DNA of 11,444 bases, taken from positions 1 through 11,444 of the forward strand of contig DITH01000093.1 of assembly GCA_002422745.1 (NCBI GenBank), written 5' to 3'. Below are positions 6,106 to 11,444 of the stretch, piece after piece. The DNA comes from Alphaproteobacteria bacterium UBA6189 (GTDB lineage: Bacteria > Pseudomonadota > Alphaproteobacteria > Rickettsiales > UBA3002). The notes below the pieces were generated by a model. It was not told the origin of the DNA, did no database searches, and worked only from the letters and a program-made list of their open reading frames with translations. The first letter of the stretch is position 1. Each line of letters begins with the position of its first letter. The position numbers were made by a program, and so were the translations under genes.

Positions 6106-6795
6106 ATGATTAATCCGAAACCGACGCACAAGGGCGTGCATCCGGCGATCAGCGCATCGTTGGAGGCCTCACTGCATGCAGAGAAAATACGCCTCATTAT
6201 GAAGCTTCGCCGCTCGGGCGTGACCGACACGCGCGTGCTTGCCGCGATTGAGCAGGTGCCGCGCGAGCAATTTGTCGAGGAACAATTTCTCGACCGCGCC
6301 TACGAGGATAATGCGCTGCCCATCGCGATGGAGCAAACCATCAGCCAGCCGACCATTGTCGCTAGCATGACGCAGGAGCTGGAGGTGGAGCCCAGCCACA
6401 CGGTGCTCGAAATCGGCACCGGTTCGGGCTATCAGGCGGCCATCCTCAGTAAGCTGGCGCGCCGCGTTCATACGATTGAGCGTCACAAGCCGCTGGCCGA
6501 GATCGCCCGCGCCCGTTTCGAGGCGCTGAAGCTGCGTAATATCACCCCGCATGTCGGCGATGGCGGTAAAGGATGGGCCCATGCCGCGCCGTATGAACGT
6601 ATTATCGTCACCTGTGCGGCGGAAGAAATCCCCCAAACCCTGCTGCAGCAGCTCGCGGTTGGCGGTATCATGATTGTGCCGGTGGGGCCGCATGTGGCAG
6701 CGCAGGAATTGTTGAAGCTCACCCGCATCAGCGAGGGCGATGTCCGCAAAGAAGTGCTCACCCCGGTACGTTTCGTGCCGCTGGTGAGTGGATAA
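6106..6795 (+). CDS. pcm: Protein-L-isoaspartate O-methyltransferase
   Basis: This 229-residue SAM-dependent methyltransferase methylates isoaspartyl residues and so starts repair of aged proteins in the cytoplasm. Seen in order are ALPIAMEQTISQP (70-82, the family's substrate-side block with the conserved TISQP), motif I VLEIGTGSGYQAA (100-112, SAM binding), the acidic end of the next strand (VHTIER, 121-126), GDGGKGW (151-157), APYERIIVTCAAEEIP (161-176), and the closing VRFVPLVSG. The first 25 residues or so extend beyond the usual core. A later in-frame ATG exists at 6199 but would remove part of the first helix, so 6106 is preferred. It lies three bases after surE, as in many proteobacteria, and is surely co-transcribed with it. 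Confidence 0.95.
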   Translation: MINPKPTHKGVHPAISASLEASLHAEKIRLIMKLRRSGVTDTRVLAAIEQVPREQFVEEQFLDRAYEDNALPIAMEQTISQPTIVASMTQELEVEPSHTVLEIGTGSGYQAAILSKLARRVHTIERHKPLAEIARARFEALKLRNITPHVGDGGKGWAHAAPYERIIVTCAAEEIPQTLLQQLAVGGIMIVPVGPHVAAQELLKLTRISEGDVRKEVLTPVRFVPLVSG

Positions 6796-6843
6796 GTACT
6801 GTTGCCACGGCCTTCCTGGTAACCACCATCTGATCTATTCGTT

Positions 6844-6862
6844 ATGCCCACGTAGGTGGGAA
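6844..6862 (+). repeat. Degenerate single hairpin resembling the palindromic element arms
   Basis: ATGCCCACGTAGGTGGGAA contains a 5-bp stem (CCCAC/GGTGGG side) with a GTAG loop. It follows the pattern of the element arms elsewhere in the window (ATTCCCGC, four-base loop, GCGGGAAT), with GTTATG in place of GTCATT. It could be a worn half copy of the same family. The match is short and the flanks do not obviously fit, so chance is possible. Confidence 0.35.
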
Positions 6863-7031
6863 AGGGTGATAGCAACACGCCTTACAGTCGTTATTGAACG
6901 ATCATCCAATTGCCTGTTGCTAAAACATCACGGCAAGCCGCAATCGCGTGGCATGGATTATCCTATCCTTGCGTTCAAAAAACCTGTGTGCTAAAACAAC
7001 CAAACCAGCCGAAACAGGGTGGAAATTTTTT

Positions 7032-7058
7032 AAAAAAGGGCGCTTACCATTAAGCCCT
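7032..7058 (-). terminator. Possible leftward intrinsic terminator
   Basis: Read on the minus strand, AGGGCTTAATGGTAAGCGCCCT (7058 down to 7037) folds into an imperfect hairpin with a bulge (GCTTA/TAAGC flanked by GG/CC). It is directly followed by six T residues (7037-7032). That is the form of a Rho-independent terminator for leftward transcription. The nearest leftward gene is the pilin-like gene ending at 7861, so it would stop read-through antisense to the NlpD-like gene. The stem is imperfect and the role is inferred. Confidence 0.3.
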
Positions 7059-7125
7059 GAGTCGCATTGGCCAAGTAGCTAGGGGAACATTCCCATGGCA
7101 TCCTAACATCTCGTGGGGGGGAGCT

Positions 7126-7851
7126 ATGCGCTTATCGACCGTCGCTGCATTAATGATTATCACTACCGTGCTGCTATCGGCCTGCACGCAGGATCAACCT
7201 GCCACGGTCGATGACCGCAGCCAGGCCTATTATGGCCGTCCCGGCACGGCGCCGACCATGGTGGCCGCCGTGCCGCAAGCCACCTACCAGGCGGCCCATG
7301 TCGACATGATTTCAGCGGCACCGCTGGCGGCGCCGTCATCGGCACCAGCCAGCCCGGCGCTGTTTGCTAACGCGCCGGTTGTCACCAATACCCAAACGGT
7401 GCTGCGCCACACCAGCCTACCGCCTGAATTGCCGAAAGCCACCCTGACCGCTGCGCCCACAGCGGGCTGGCAATGGCCGGTCGAAGGTAAGGTGACCACG
7501 CAATTTGGCAAACAGGCCAACGGCATCGCCAATGAAGGCATCACCATCGCCGCAGCCGACGGCACGCCCATCAAAGCCTCCGCCCCCGGCGAAGTCGCCT
7601 ATGTCGGCACCAGCGTGCGTGATTACGGCAATATGGTCATCATCCGCCACCCCGGGGGGCAACTCAGCTCTTACGCCCATGCACGCGAAATCCTCGTCAG
7701 CAAAGGCGATAAGGTCATCGCGGGCGATGTGCTCGGCTATGTCGGCAAAAGCGGCAATGCCAAGGCGTCACAACTGCATTTCGCTATCCGCGAAGGCACC
7801 GGCGCGATTGACCCGTTAAGCAAACTGCCGCAAGCTTACGCCAGCCGGTAG
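7126..7851 (+). CDS. NlpD-like lipoprotein with degenerate LytM (M23) domain
   Basis: This 241-residue predicted lipoprotein has a signal peptide (about 1-19) ending in the lipobox LLSAC with Cys20, then an Ala/Pro-rich linker (about 21-113) with no visible LysM repeat, and a C-terminal LytM/M23 fold (about 115-236, WPVEGKVTTQFG to DPLSKLP). The metal ligands are altered. The usual HxGxD-type site reads NEGIT (Asn136 for His, Thr140 for Asp), and the HLHF motif reads QLHF (Gln216 for the first His). NlpD-type proteins also lack these ligands and act as amidase activators, not peptidases. Position straight after surE–pcm matches the nlpD place in other proteobacteria. Absence of LysM is unusual for NlpD. 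A G-rich ribosome binding site (7115-7123) supports the start. Most likely role: activation of peptidoglycan amidases at division, from the envelope. Confidence 0.85.
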   Translation: MRLSTVAALMIITTVLLSACTQDQPATVDDRSQAYYGRPGTAPTMVAAVPQATYQAAHVDMISAAPLAAPSSAPASPALFANAPVVTNTQTVLRHTSLPPELPKATLTAAPTAGWQWPVEGKVTTQFGKQANGIANEGITIAAADGTPIKASAPGEVAYVGTSVRDYGNMVIIRHPGGQLSSYAHAREILVSKGDKVIAGDVLGYVGKSGNAKASQLHFAIREGTGAIDPLSKLPQAYASR

Positions 7852-7860
7852 TGTGTGTAG

Positions 7861-8631
7861 CTAGAGAAACTGGAATCCCAAAAAGCAGCGAGTATCGTTA
7901 AGTTGCAATTGGTACTCGGAATCACTGGTTGATCCAGTCGTGCAGGTAGTATGGCGTCCCCCTCGGATTTTTCCTTTCCCAGGCATGCCGTCATCGATTT
8001 TTGTATCGATGTTCCATGCTTCTTCTGGTCTGAGCACAGTTAAGTTTGCCCATCGATTGGCCGAGAGCGGACGCACCCCACCAATAAAAAGCATATTTAA
8101 GCGAGTATTTGGCAGATCGGTGTAACCAAGCTCGTCATTTACGCTGGCGAGCTGGCTGAAATCTACAAAAGTCCAACCTGCATTTGCTAATTTACTTGCC
8201 GGAATGTCTATACCCAGAACGGAGGTTGTGATGGAATTGGTAATGGTTCCAGCATAATTCCCTTCAATAATGCCGGCGAAGCTAAGATGTTGCCATGCGC
8301 GATAGCTCTCCACACCAACTCCGAGATCAGAAATCACACCGCTTCCATTGCCATTGCAGGTGCCTGGTGTGGCAGCGGTTCCGGTATGGCTATTACAAAG
8401 CGTCGCGTCTTTTCCCCAGAAGGCTGTGGCATTGGTAAGGTCACCTGGCAAACCTAAATACTTGCCGCGGAAACTCATGATGGAGGTTTTGTGCTTATCG
8501 GCTTCGCTTGTCACACTCCGCAGCTCGCTGGCGCGAATAAGCGAGCGCCCGGCGAGAATGCCGCCGGTGAGCAATCCGAGGATCACCAGCACGATTGAAA
8601 GCTCGACTAAACTGAATCCATTCCGGCGCAT
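7861..8631 (-). CDS. Type IV pilin-like protein with prepilin cleavage/methylation N-terminus
   Basis: This 256-residue leftward gene begins MRRNG followed by FSLVELSIVLVILGLL, a classic prepilin peptidase site (cleavage after Gly5, Phe as mature residue 1, Glu as mature residue 5) and hydrophobic assembly helix. The body contains KYLGLPGD, SYRAWQHLSFAGIIEG and four cysteines (79, 92, 230, 249) that could form two disulfides. A Gly/Asn/Thr-rich loop lies near residues 80-100. It is probably a (pseudo)pilin of a type IV pilus or type II secretion-like system, but no pilus assembly genes are nearby. An in-frame TTG two codons upstream is a less likely start; neither start has a clear ribosome binding site. 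Base composition is odd: rows 8161-8280 count 51/120 G+C, while the N-terminal row 8521-8580 counts 41/60. Its stop lies nine bases from the end of the converging NlpD-like gene. Confidence 0.88.
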   Translation of the reverse strand: MRRNGFSLVELSIVLVILGLLTGGILAGRSLIRASELRSVTSEADKHKTSIMSFRGKYLGLPGDLTNATAFWGKDATLCNSHTGTAATPGTCNGNGSGVISDLGVGVESYRAWQHLSFAGIIEGNYAGTITNSITTSVLGIDIPASKLANAGWTFVDFSQLASVNDELGYTDLPNTRLNMLFIGGVRPLSANRWANLTVLRPEEAWNIDTKIDDGMPGKGKIRGGRHTTCTTGSTSDSEYQLQLNDTRCFLGFQFL

Positions 8632-8680
8632 GCACAAAATAGTAATAGACAGAAGCGGGCATGCATAGTCATTTTAGCGC

Positions 8681-10114
8681 ATGAGTTCCCCATTATCTCT
8701 CGTCTGGTTTCGTCGCGATTTACGGCTGCACGACCATGCTGCGCTGGCCACCGCGCTGGCGGGTGAAGGGACGGTGCAACCGGTATTCGTCTTCGATACG
8801 GAGATTCTGGCGCGCTTTCGCAACCCGGCCGATCGTCGGCTGAGTTTCATTATGCGCACGCTAGTGAACCTGCATCGCGCGCTCGCCCAACGCGGGGGTG
8901 GGCTTCTGGTGCTCCACGGAAACCCGCGCGACGTGTTGCCGAAACTGGCGGCAGTGCTTAAGGCGCAGGCCATCTATAGTGCGGAGGATTTCGAACCCGC
9001 AACCCGCGCCCGCGACGCGGCGGTGAAAGCACAATATAACGGCCGTTTCGTGCAGGTGGTCGACCATCTGCTTAAAGCGCCGTATGAAGTGCTGAAAGAC
9101 GACAAAACACCTCTCAAAGTGTTCACGCCCTATTATAAACGCTGGCGCGCCGCGCTGCACGAAACGGATTACGCCGAATACGTGGTAAAAGACCGTGACC
9201 GCTATGCCGATTTCGCTACAGTACAAGCCGCTGCGCGCAATGCAGGGCTCGATGTTATTGATCTCGATCAGCCGGTCGAAGCAGCGCTCACATGCATCGG
9301 CTACGAATATTTCGACGACCCCATCTGGCAACCAGCGCAGGCAGAGGCATTGTTACGCGATTTTGTCGCTGAAAAAGTCACCGATTATCCGACGCAGCGC
9401 GACTTCATGGGCAGCCCCGGCACCAGTCGGCTCGGGCCCTACCTGCGCCACGGGCTTATCTCCATCCGCGAATGCCTTCGCGCCGCGTCGGATGCACCCA
9501 ACAGTGCCACCTGGATCAAGGAGCTCTGCTGGCGAGAATTCTACGCCATGATCATGTATCATTGGCCGGAAGTGGTCGACCATGAATTCCAGCCCCACTA
9601 TCGCGGCACCTTGCCTTGGACGCGGGACGAGGCCGTACGCCGTGTCATGGAGGAAGCAACCACCGGTTATCCCATCGTCGACGCGGCGTTGCGCGAGCTC
9701 ACCAGCACCGGCTGGATGCATAATCGTGCCCGCATGATCGTGGCCAGTTTCTTCACCAAGCATCTGCTAATGGACTGGCGGGTAGGGGAGGAATATTTCG
9801 CGCAGCACCTGATGGATTACGAGCTGGCCAGTAATAATGGTGGCTGGCAGTGGAGTGCCTCGACCGGCACCGACGCGCAGCCCTATTTCCGGGTGTTTAA
9901 TCCGGTACTGCAAAGCCGTAAATTCGACCCGGTCGGAAGCTATATCCGCCATTACCTGCCCGAGCTTGCCGCGTTGTCTGACAAGGAAGTGCATTGGCCG
10001 CACGATTCGCTGCTTTGCCCGACGGGTTATCCCAAGCCCATCGTCGATCATCAAGCGGCGCGGGCGAGGGCGATCAACGTGTTTAAAGAGGCGGCGCTAA
10101 AGCAGCTGCTTTAA
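8681..10114 (+). CDS. phrB: Deoxyribodipyrimidine photolyase (class I CPD photolyase)
   Basis: This 477-residue flavoprotein repairs cyclobutane pyrimidine dimers using blue/near-UV light. The N-terminal alpha/beta antenna domain (about 5-135) opens SLVWFRRDLRLHDHAAL, the family signature. The C-terminal FAD domain shows TSRLGPYLRHGLIS (248-261, FAD phosphate binding), ELCWREFY (281-288, with the catalytic-site Glu and Trp), TGYPIVDAALREL (328-340), TGWMHNRARM (343-352) and NNGGWQWSASTGTDAQPYFR (385-404). The C-terminal YPKPIVDHQAARARA matches CPD photolyases rather than (6-4) or plant cryptochromes. Length fits. No clear ribosome binding site precedes the ATG, and the gap to the divergent pilin gene is only 49 bases. 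Its last 18 bases overlap the 3' end of galU on the other strand. Confidence 0.95.
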   Translation: MSSPLSLVWFRRDLRLHDHAALATALAGEGTVQPVFVFDTEILARFRNPADRRLSFIMRTLVNLHRALAQRGGGLLVLHGNPRDVLPKLAAVLKAQAIYSAEDFEPATRARDAAVKAQYNGRFVQVVDHLLKAPYEVLKDDKTPLKVFTPYYKRWRAALHETDYAEYVVKDRDRYADFATVQAAARNAGLDVIDLDQPVEAALTCIGYEYFDDPIWQPAQAEALLRDFVAEKVTDYPTQRDFMGSPGTSRLGPYLRHGLISIRECLRAASDAPNSATWIKELCWREFYAMIMYHWPEVVDHEFQPHYRGTLPWTRDEAVRRVMEEATTGYPIVDAALRELTSTGWMHNRARMIVASFFTKHLLMDWRVGEEYFAQHLMDYELASNNGGWQWSASTGTDAQPYFRVFNPVLQSRKFDPVGSYIRHYLPELAALSDKEVHWPHDSLLCPTGYPKPIVDHQAARARAINVFKEAALKQLL

Positions 10115-10966
10115 CTGGGGGCGTAACTGCGCCGCCAGGTCATCGCGCGCCATGGCCAGCGCCACATTGGCTGCAATATAACCCGCGACTTCGCCGCAAT
10201 CGTACCGCGTGCCGTCAAACCTGTAGCCGTAAAATGGCGTATCACCAATCGCGCGGTTCATCGCGTCGGTGAGTTGGATTTCACCGCCACTGCCGCCCTT
10301 TTGGTCACCGAGCAACTTAAAAATCGACGGCTGCAGAATATACCGGCCAATGATGGAGGTGGTCGACGGCGCTTCCGCCGGGAGTGGCTTTTCCACTAAT
10401 CCGCGGCTTTGCACCATCCGTCCATCGTCGCTCAGCGGATCGAGAATGCCATAGCTGGCAGTTTTATCGCGTGGCACTTCCATCACAGCGGCCATGTTCA
10501 CCGGCCCAAGCGATTGGTACGCTGCTATCATTTGTGTCAGGCAGCCAGTTTCCGCCTGCACCAGATCATCGGCCAGAATCACCGCGAAGGGCTCGTCGCC
10601 TACCACATGCCGCGCGCACCACACCGCATGGCCGAGGCCTAGAGGCTCCTGCTGGCGCAAATAGCTGATCGTGCCCGGCTCGGGCAACCAGGCGCGCGCA
10701 GTGGCCAACGCTTTGCCTTTGCGTTTATCGCCAAGTGTGCGCTCCAGCTCGTAAGCATGGTCGAAATGGTTTTCGATCGCGTCTTTATTTCGGCCGGTGA
10801 CGAAAATGAACTGCTCGATCCCGGCGGCGCGTGCTTCATCATACGCGTAGTGAATCAAGGGCTTATCGACAACGGGGAGCATTTCCTTCGGCATGGATTT
10901 GGTCGCCGGCAAAAAGCGTGTGCCAAGCCCACCAACGGGAAAAACCACTTTACGGATCGGTTGCAT
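10097..10966 (-). CDS. galU: UTP--glucose-1-phosphate uridylyltransferase
   Basis: This 289-residue cytoplasmic enzyme makes UDP-glucose from UTP and glucose-1-phosphate for LPS, capsule and other glycan synthesis. The N-terminal nucleotide-binding block reads PVGGLGTRFLPATKSMPKEM (10-29), continuing LPVVDKP. Further on are EPLGLGHAV (107-115), LADDLV (131-136, metal site), GLVEKP (189-194), GGEIQLTDA (227-235) and DCG (256-258). All are typical of bacterial GalU; one position in the first block is Gly (PVGGLG) where many have Ala (PVAGLG). Length is normal. It converges on and overlaps phrB by 18 bases, and is divergent from rpmG with 143 bases between starts. Immediately upstream of the ATG is GAGATGAAG, a modest ribosome binding site. 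Confidence 0.97.
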   Translation of the reverse strand: MQPIRKVVFPVGGLGTRFLPATKSMPKEMLPVVDKPLIHYAYDEARAAGIEQFIFVTGRNKDAIENHFDHAYELERTLGDKRKGKALATARAWLPEPGTISYLRQQEPLGLGHAVWCARHVVGDEPFAVILADDLVQAETGCLTQMIAAYQSLGPVNMAAVMEVPRDKTASYGILDPLSDDGRMVQSRGLVEKPLPAEAPSTTSIIGRYILQPSIFKLLGDQKGGSGGEIQLTDAMNRAIGDTPFYGYRFDGTRYDCGEVAGYIAANVALAMARDDLAAQLRPQLKQLL

Positions 10967-11024
10967 GGCTTCATCTCAGGAAAAATGGCGGGAAAATCAA
11001 CAAAATTCATGTGGCGCGTAATGC

Positions 11025-11052
11025 TTGACAGGGGACAAAAAATCCGTAAGTT
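11025..11052 (+). promoter_or_regulatory. Sigma-70-type promoter of rpmG
   Basis: TTGACA (11025-11030, preceded by C as is common in alphaproteobacteria) is a perfect -35 element. A 16-base spacer and TAAGTT (11047-11052) as -10 follow. Transcription would start near 11059, leaving a leader of about 50 bases before rpmG. The consensus -35 fits a strongly expressed ribosomal protein gene. It lies in the divergent galU–rpmG gap. Confidence 0.7.
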
Positions 11053-11109
11053 GCCGCCTCACCCGCGCAGCAGGGCTTTCCTTGCGCGCCCATACGATTA
11101 GGTACTACC

Positions 11110-11277
11110 ATGGCCAAAAAAGCAACCATTCTCGTGAAGCTGGAATCGACCGCTGGCACGGGGTTTTTCTACGTAAAAAAGCGTAATCCGCGTAAGCAGA
11201 CCGAAAAGCTGGCGTTCAAAAAATACGATCCCGTGGCTCGCAAGCACGTCGATTTCAAAGAAACCAAGCTGAAGTAA
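11110..11277 (+). CDS. rpmG: 50S ribosomal protein L33
   Basis: This is the 55-residue ribosomal protein L33 of the large subunit. The sequence [18 protein letters not shown], then [20 protein letters not shown] and [17 protein letters not shown], is the standard L33 pattern, including the [11 protein letters not shown] core and the YDP.ARKHV.FKE.K ending. The paired zinc-binding cysteines of the C+ form are absent, so it is the zinc-independent form. A weak AGG lies a few bases upstream of the ATG. A strong sigma-70-type promoter stands about 60-85 bases upstream. It is monocistronic-looking: the next start is 72 bases downstream. Confidence 0.97.
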   Translation: MAKKATILVKLESTAGTGFFYVKKRNPRKQTEKLAFKKYDPVARKHVDFKETKLK

Positions 11278-11349
11278 GCGGTTTTTCTAATCGCGCCTGA
11301 CGTTTTAAACTGCCGCATCCGGCGGTGGTTCGCAAAGAAGGAACTCATC

Positions 11350-11444
11350 ATGATTCGCACCGTGCTCGCGTTTGCTATTCCGTCCATCGCCTTCGCGCAG
11401 CAAGCCGCACCGGCCAGCCCCGCCATGCAGGGTGGTGAATGGGC
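11350..11444 (+). CDS. Exported protein of unknown function, N-terminal fragment
   Basis: This frame starts at ATG 11350 and stays open to the end of the window (31 full codons). AAGGAA (about 11338-11343) is a good ribosome binding site. The translation MIRTVLAFAIPSIAFAQQAA, continuing PASPAMQGGEW, looks like a short Sec signal peptide with cleavage after AFA, followed by a Pro/Ala/Gln-rich mature start. Too little is present to name a family. Confidence 0.6.
   Translation, partial: MIRTVLAFAIPSIAFAQQAAPASPAMQGGEW

Larger units (their letters stand above)
6796..7125 (+). other. 330-base intergenic region between pcm and the NlpD-like gene
   Basis: I find no convincing gene here. It contains a degenerate hairpin at 6844-6862 (described separately), an AT-rich tract of six T followed by six A at 7026-7037, and a stem-loop at 7037-7058. 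There is a small dyad GGGAA-CA-TTCCC at 7083-7094, about 30 bases before the next start, that could be an operator. A possible sigma-70-type promoter is TTGCGT (6969-6974), a 17-base gap and TAAAAC (6992-6997). A run of seven G (7115-7121) forms the ribosome binding site of the next gene. The size and content suggest the NlpD-like gene has its own promoter here. An open frame at 6788-6994 has no recognisable protein features. Confidence 0.45.

Noticed and set aside
6788..6994. Open frame of 68 codons after pcm
   Set aside because: It starts with GTG inside pcm, has no domain or ribosome binding site, includes the degenerate hairpin, and has a composition like untranslated sequence.
8632..8637. 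TTG start two codons upstream for the pilin-like gene
   Set aside because: An ATG at 8631 gives the short positively charged leader typical of prepilins. Neither has a ribosome binding site, so the commoner codon is preferred.
10757..11101. 114-codon rightward open frame across the galU start and the rpmG promoter
   Set aside because: It is antisense to galU and covers the TTGACA promoter; no recognisable protein features.
11278..11349. Possible terminator after rpmG
   Set aside because: A TTTTT run at 11282-11286 lacks a convincing upstream stem, and the later CCGC/GCGG stem is short with no T-run.

Overview
The window looks like a chromosomal segment of an alphaproteobacterium. Most genes are GC-rich. 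The order argS – SPOR protein – nagZ – tatABC – serS – surE – pcm – NlpD-like lipoprotein is the arrangement familiar from that class, and RpmG and TatC are of ordinary proteobacterial type. I cannot name a genus from sequence alone.

Layout. Positions 1-7851 form a rightward run of housekeeping genes: the C-terminal end of ArgS, a membrane-anchored SPOR protein, the muropeptide-recycling glucosaminidase NagZ, the twin-arginine translocase TatA/TatB/TatC, seryl-tRNA synthetase, the stationary-phase pair SurE/Pcm, and a lipoprotein with a degenerate LytM domain. Several of these genes concern the cell envelope: SPOR binds denuded glycan at the division site, NagZ recycles muropeptides, Tat exports folded proteins (in many proteobacteria including amidases), and NlpD-type proteins activate amidases. 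After this run come a leftward pilin-like gene (7861-8631), a rightward class I CPD photolyase (8681-10114), a leftward galU (10097-10966) and rightward rpmG (11110-11277). The window ends in the start of an exported protein of unknown function.

The unusual part is the pair of insertions flanking serS. A 63-base double-hairpin element (3609-3671) fills the gap between tatC and serS. A 366-base element (4947-5312) fills the gap between serS and surE. The larger one has 27-base perfect terminal inverted repeats, each carrying a hairpin, and encloses a decayed GIY-YIG (URI-type) nuclease gene with one nonsense codon and one frameshift. The smaller one has the same TTGTCAT/ATGACAA ends, the same AAGGAG block before its right hairpin and no gene, so it looks like a compact non-autonomous relative. 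Hairpin arms differ between copies at two positions, each compensated in the partner arm. This suggests a nuclease-associated palindromic mobile element family. A third, degenerate hairpin of similar form lies after pcm (6844-6862).

Other points of interest are the absence of scpA/scpB between nagZ and tatA, the loss of metal-binding residues and of a LysM domain in the NlpD-like protein, a 14-base palindrome across the tatA stop codon, and a pilin gene whose body is much more AT-rich than its N-terminal segment.
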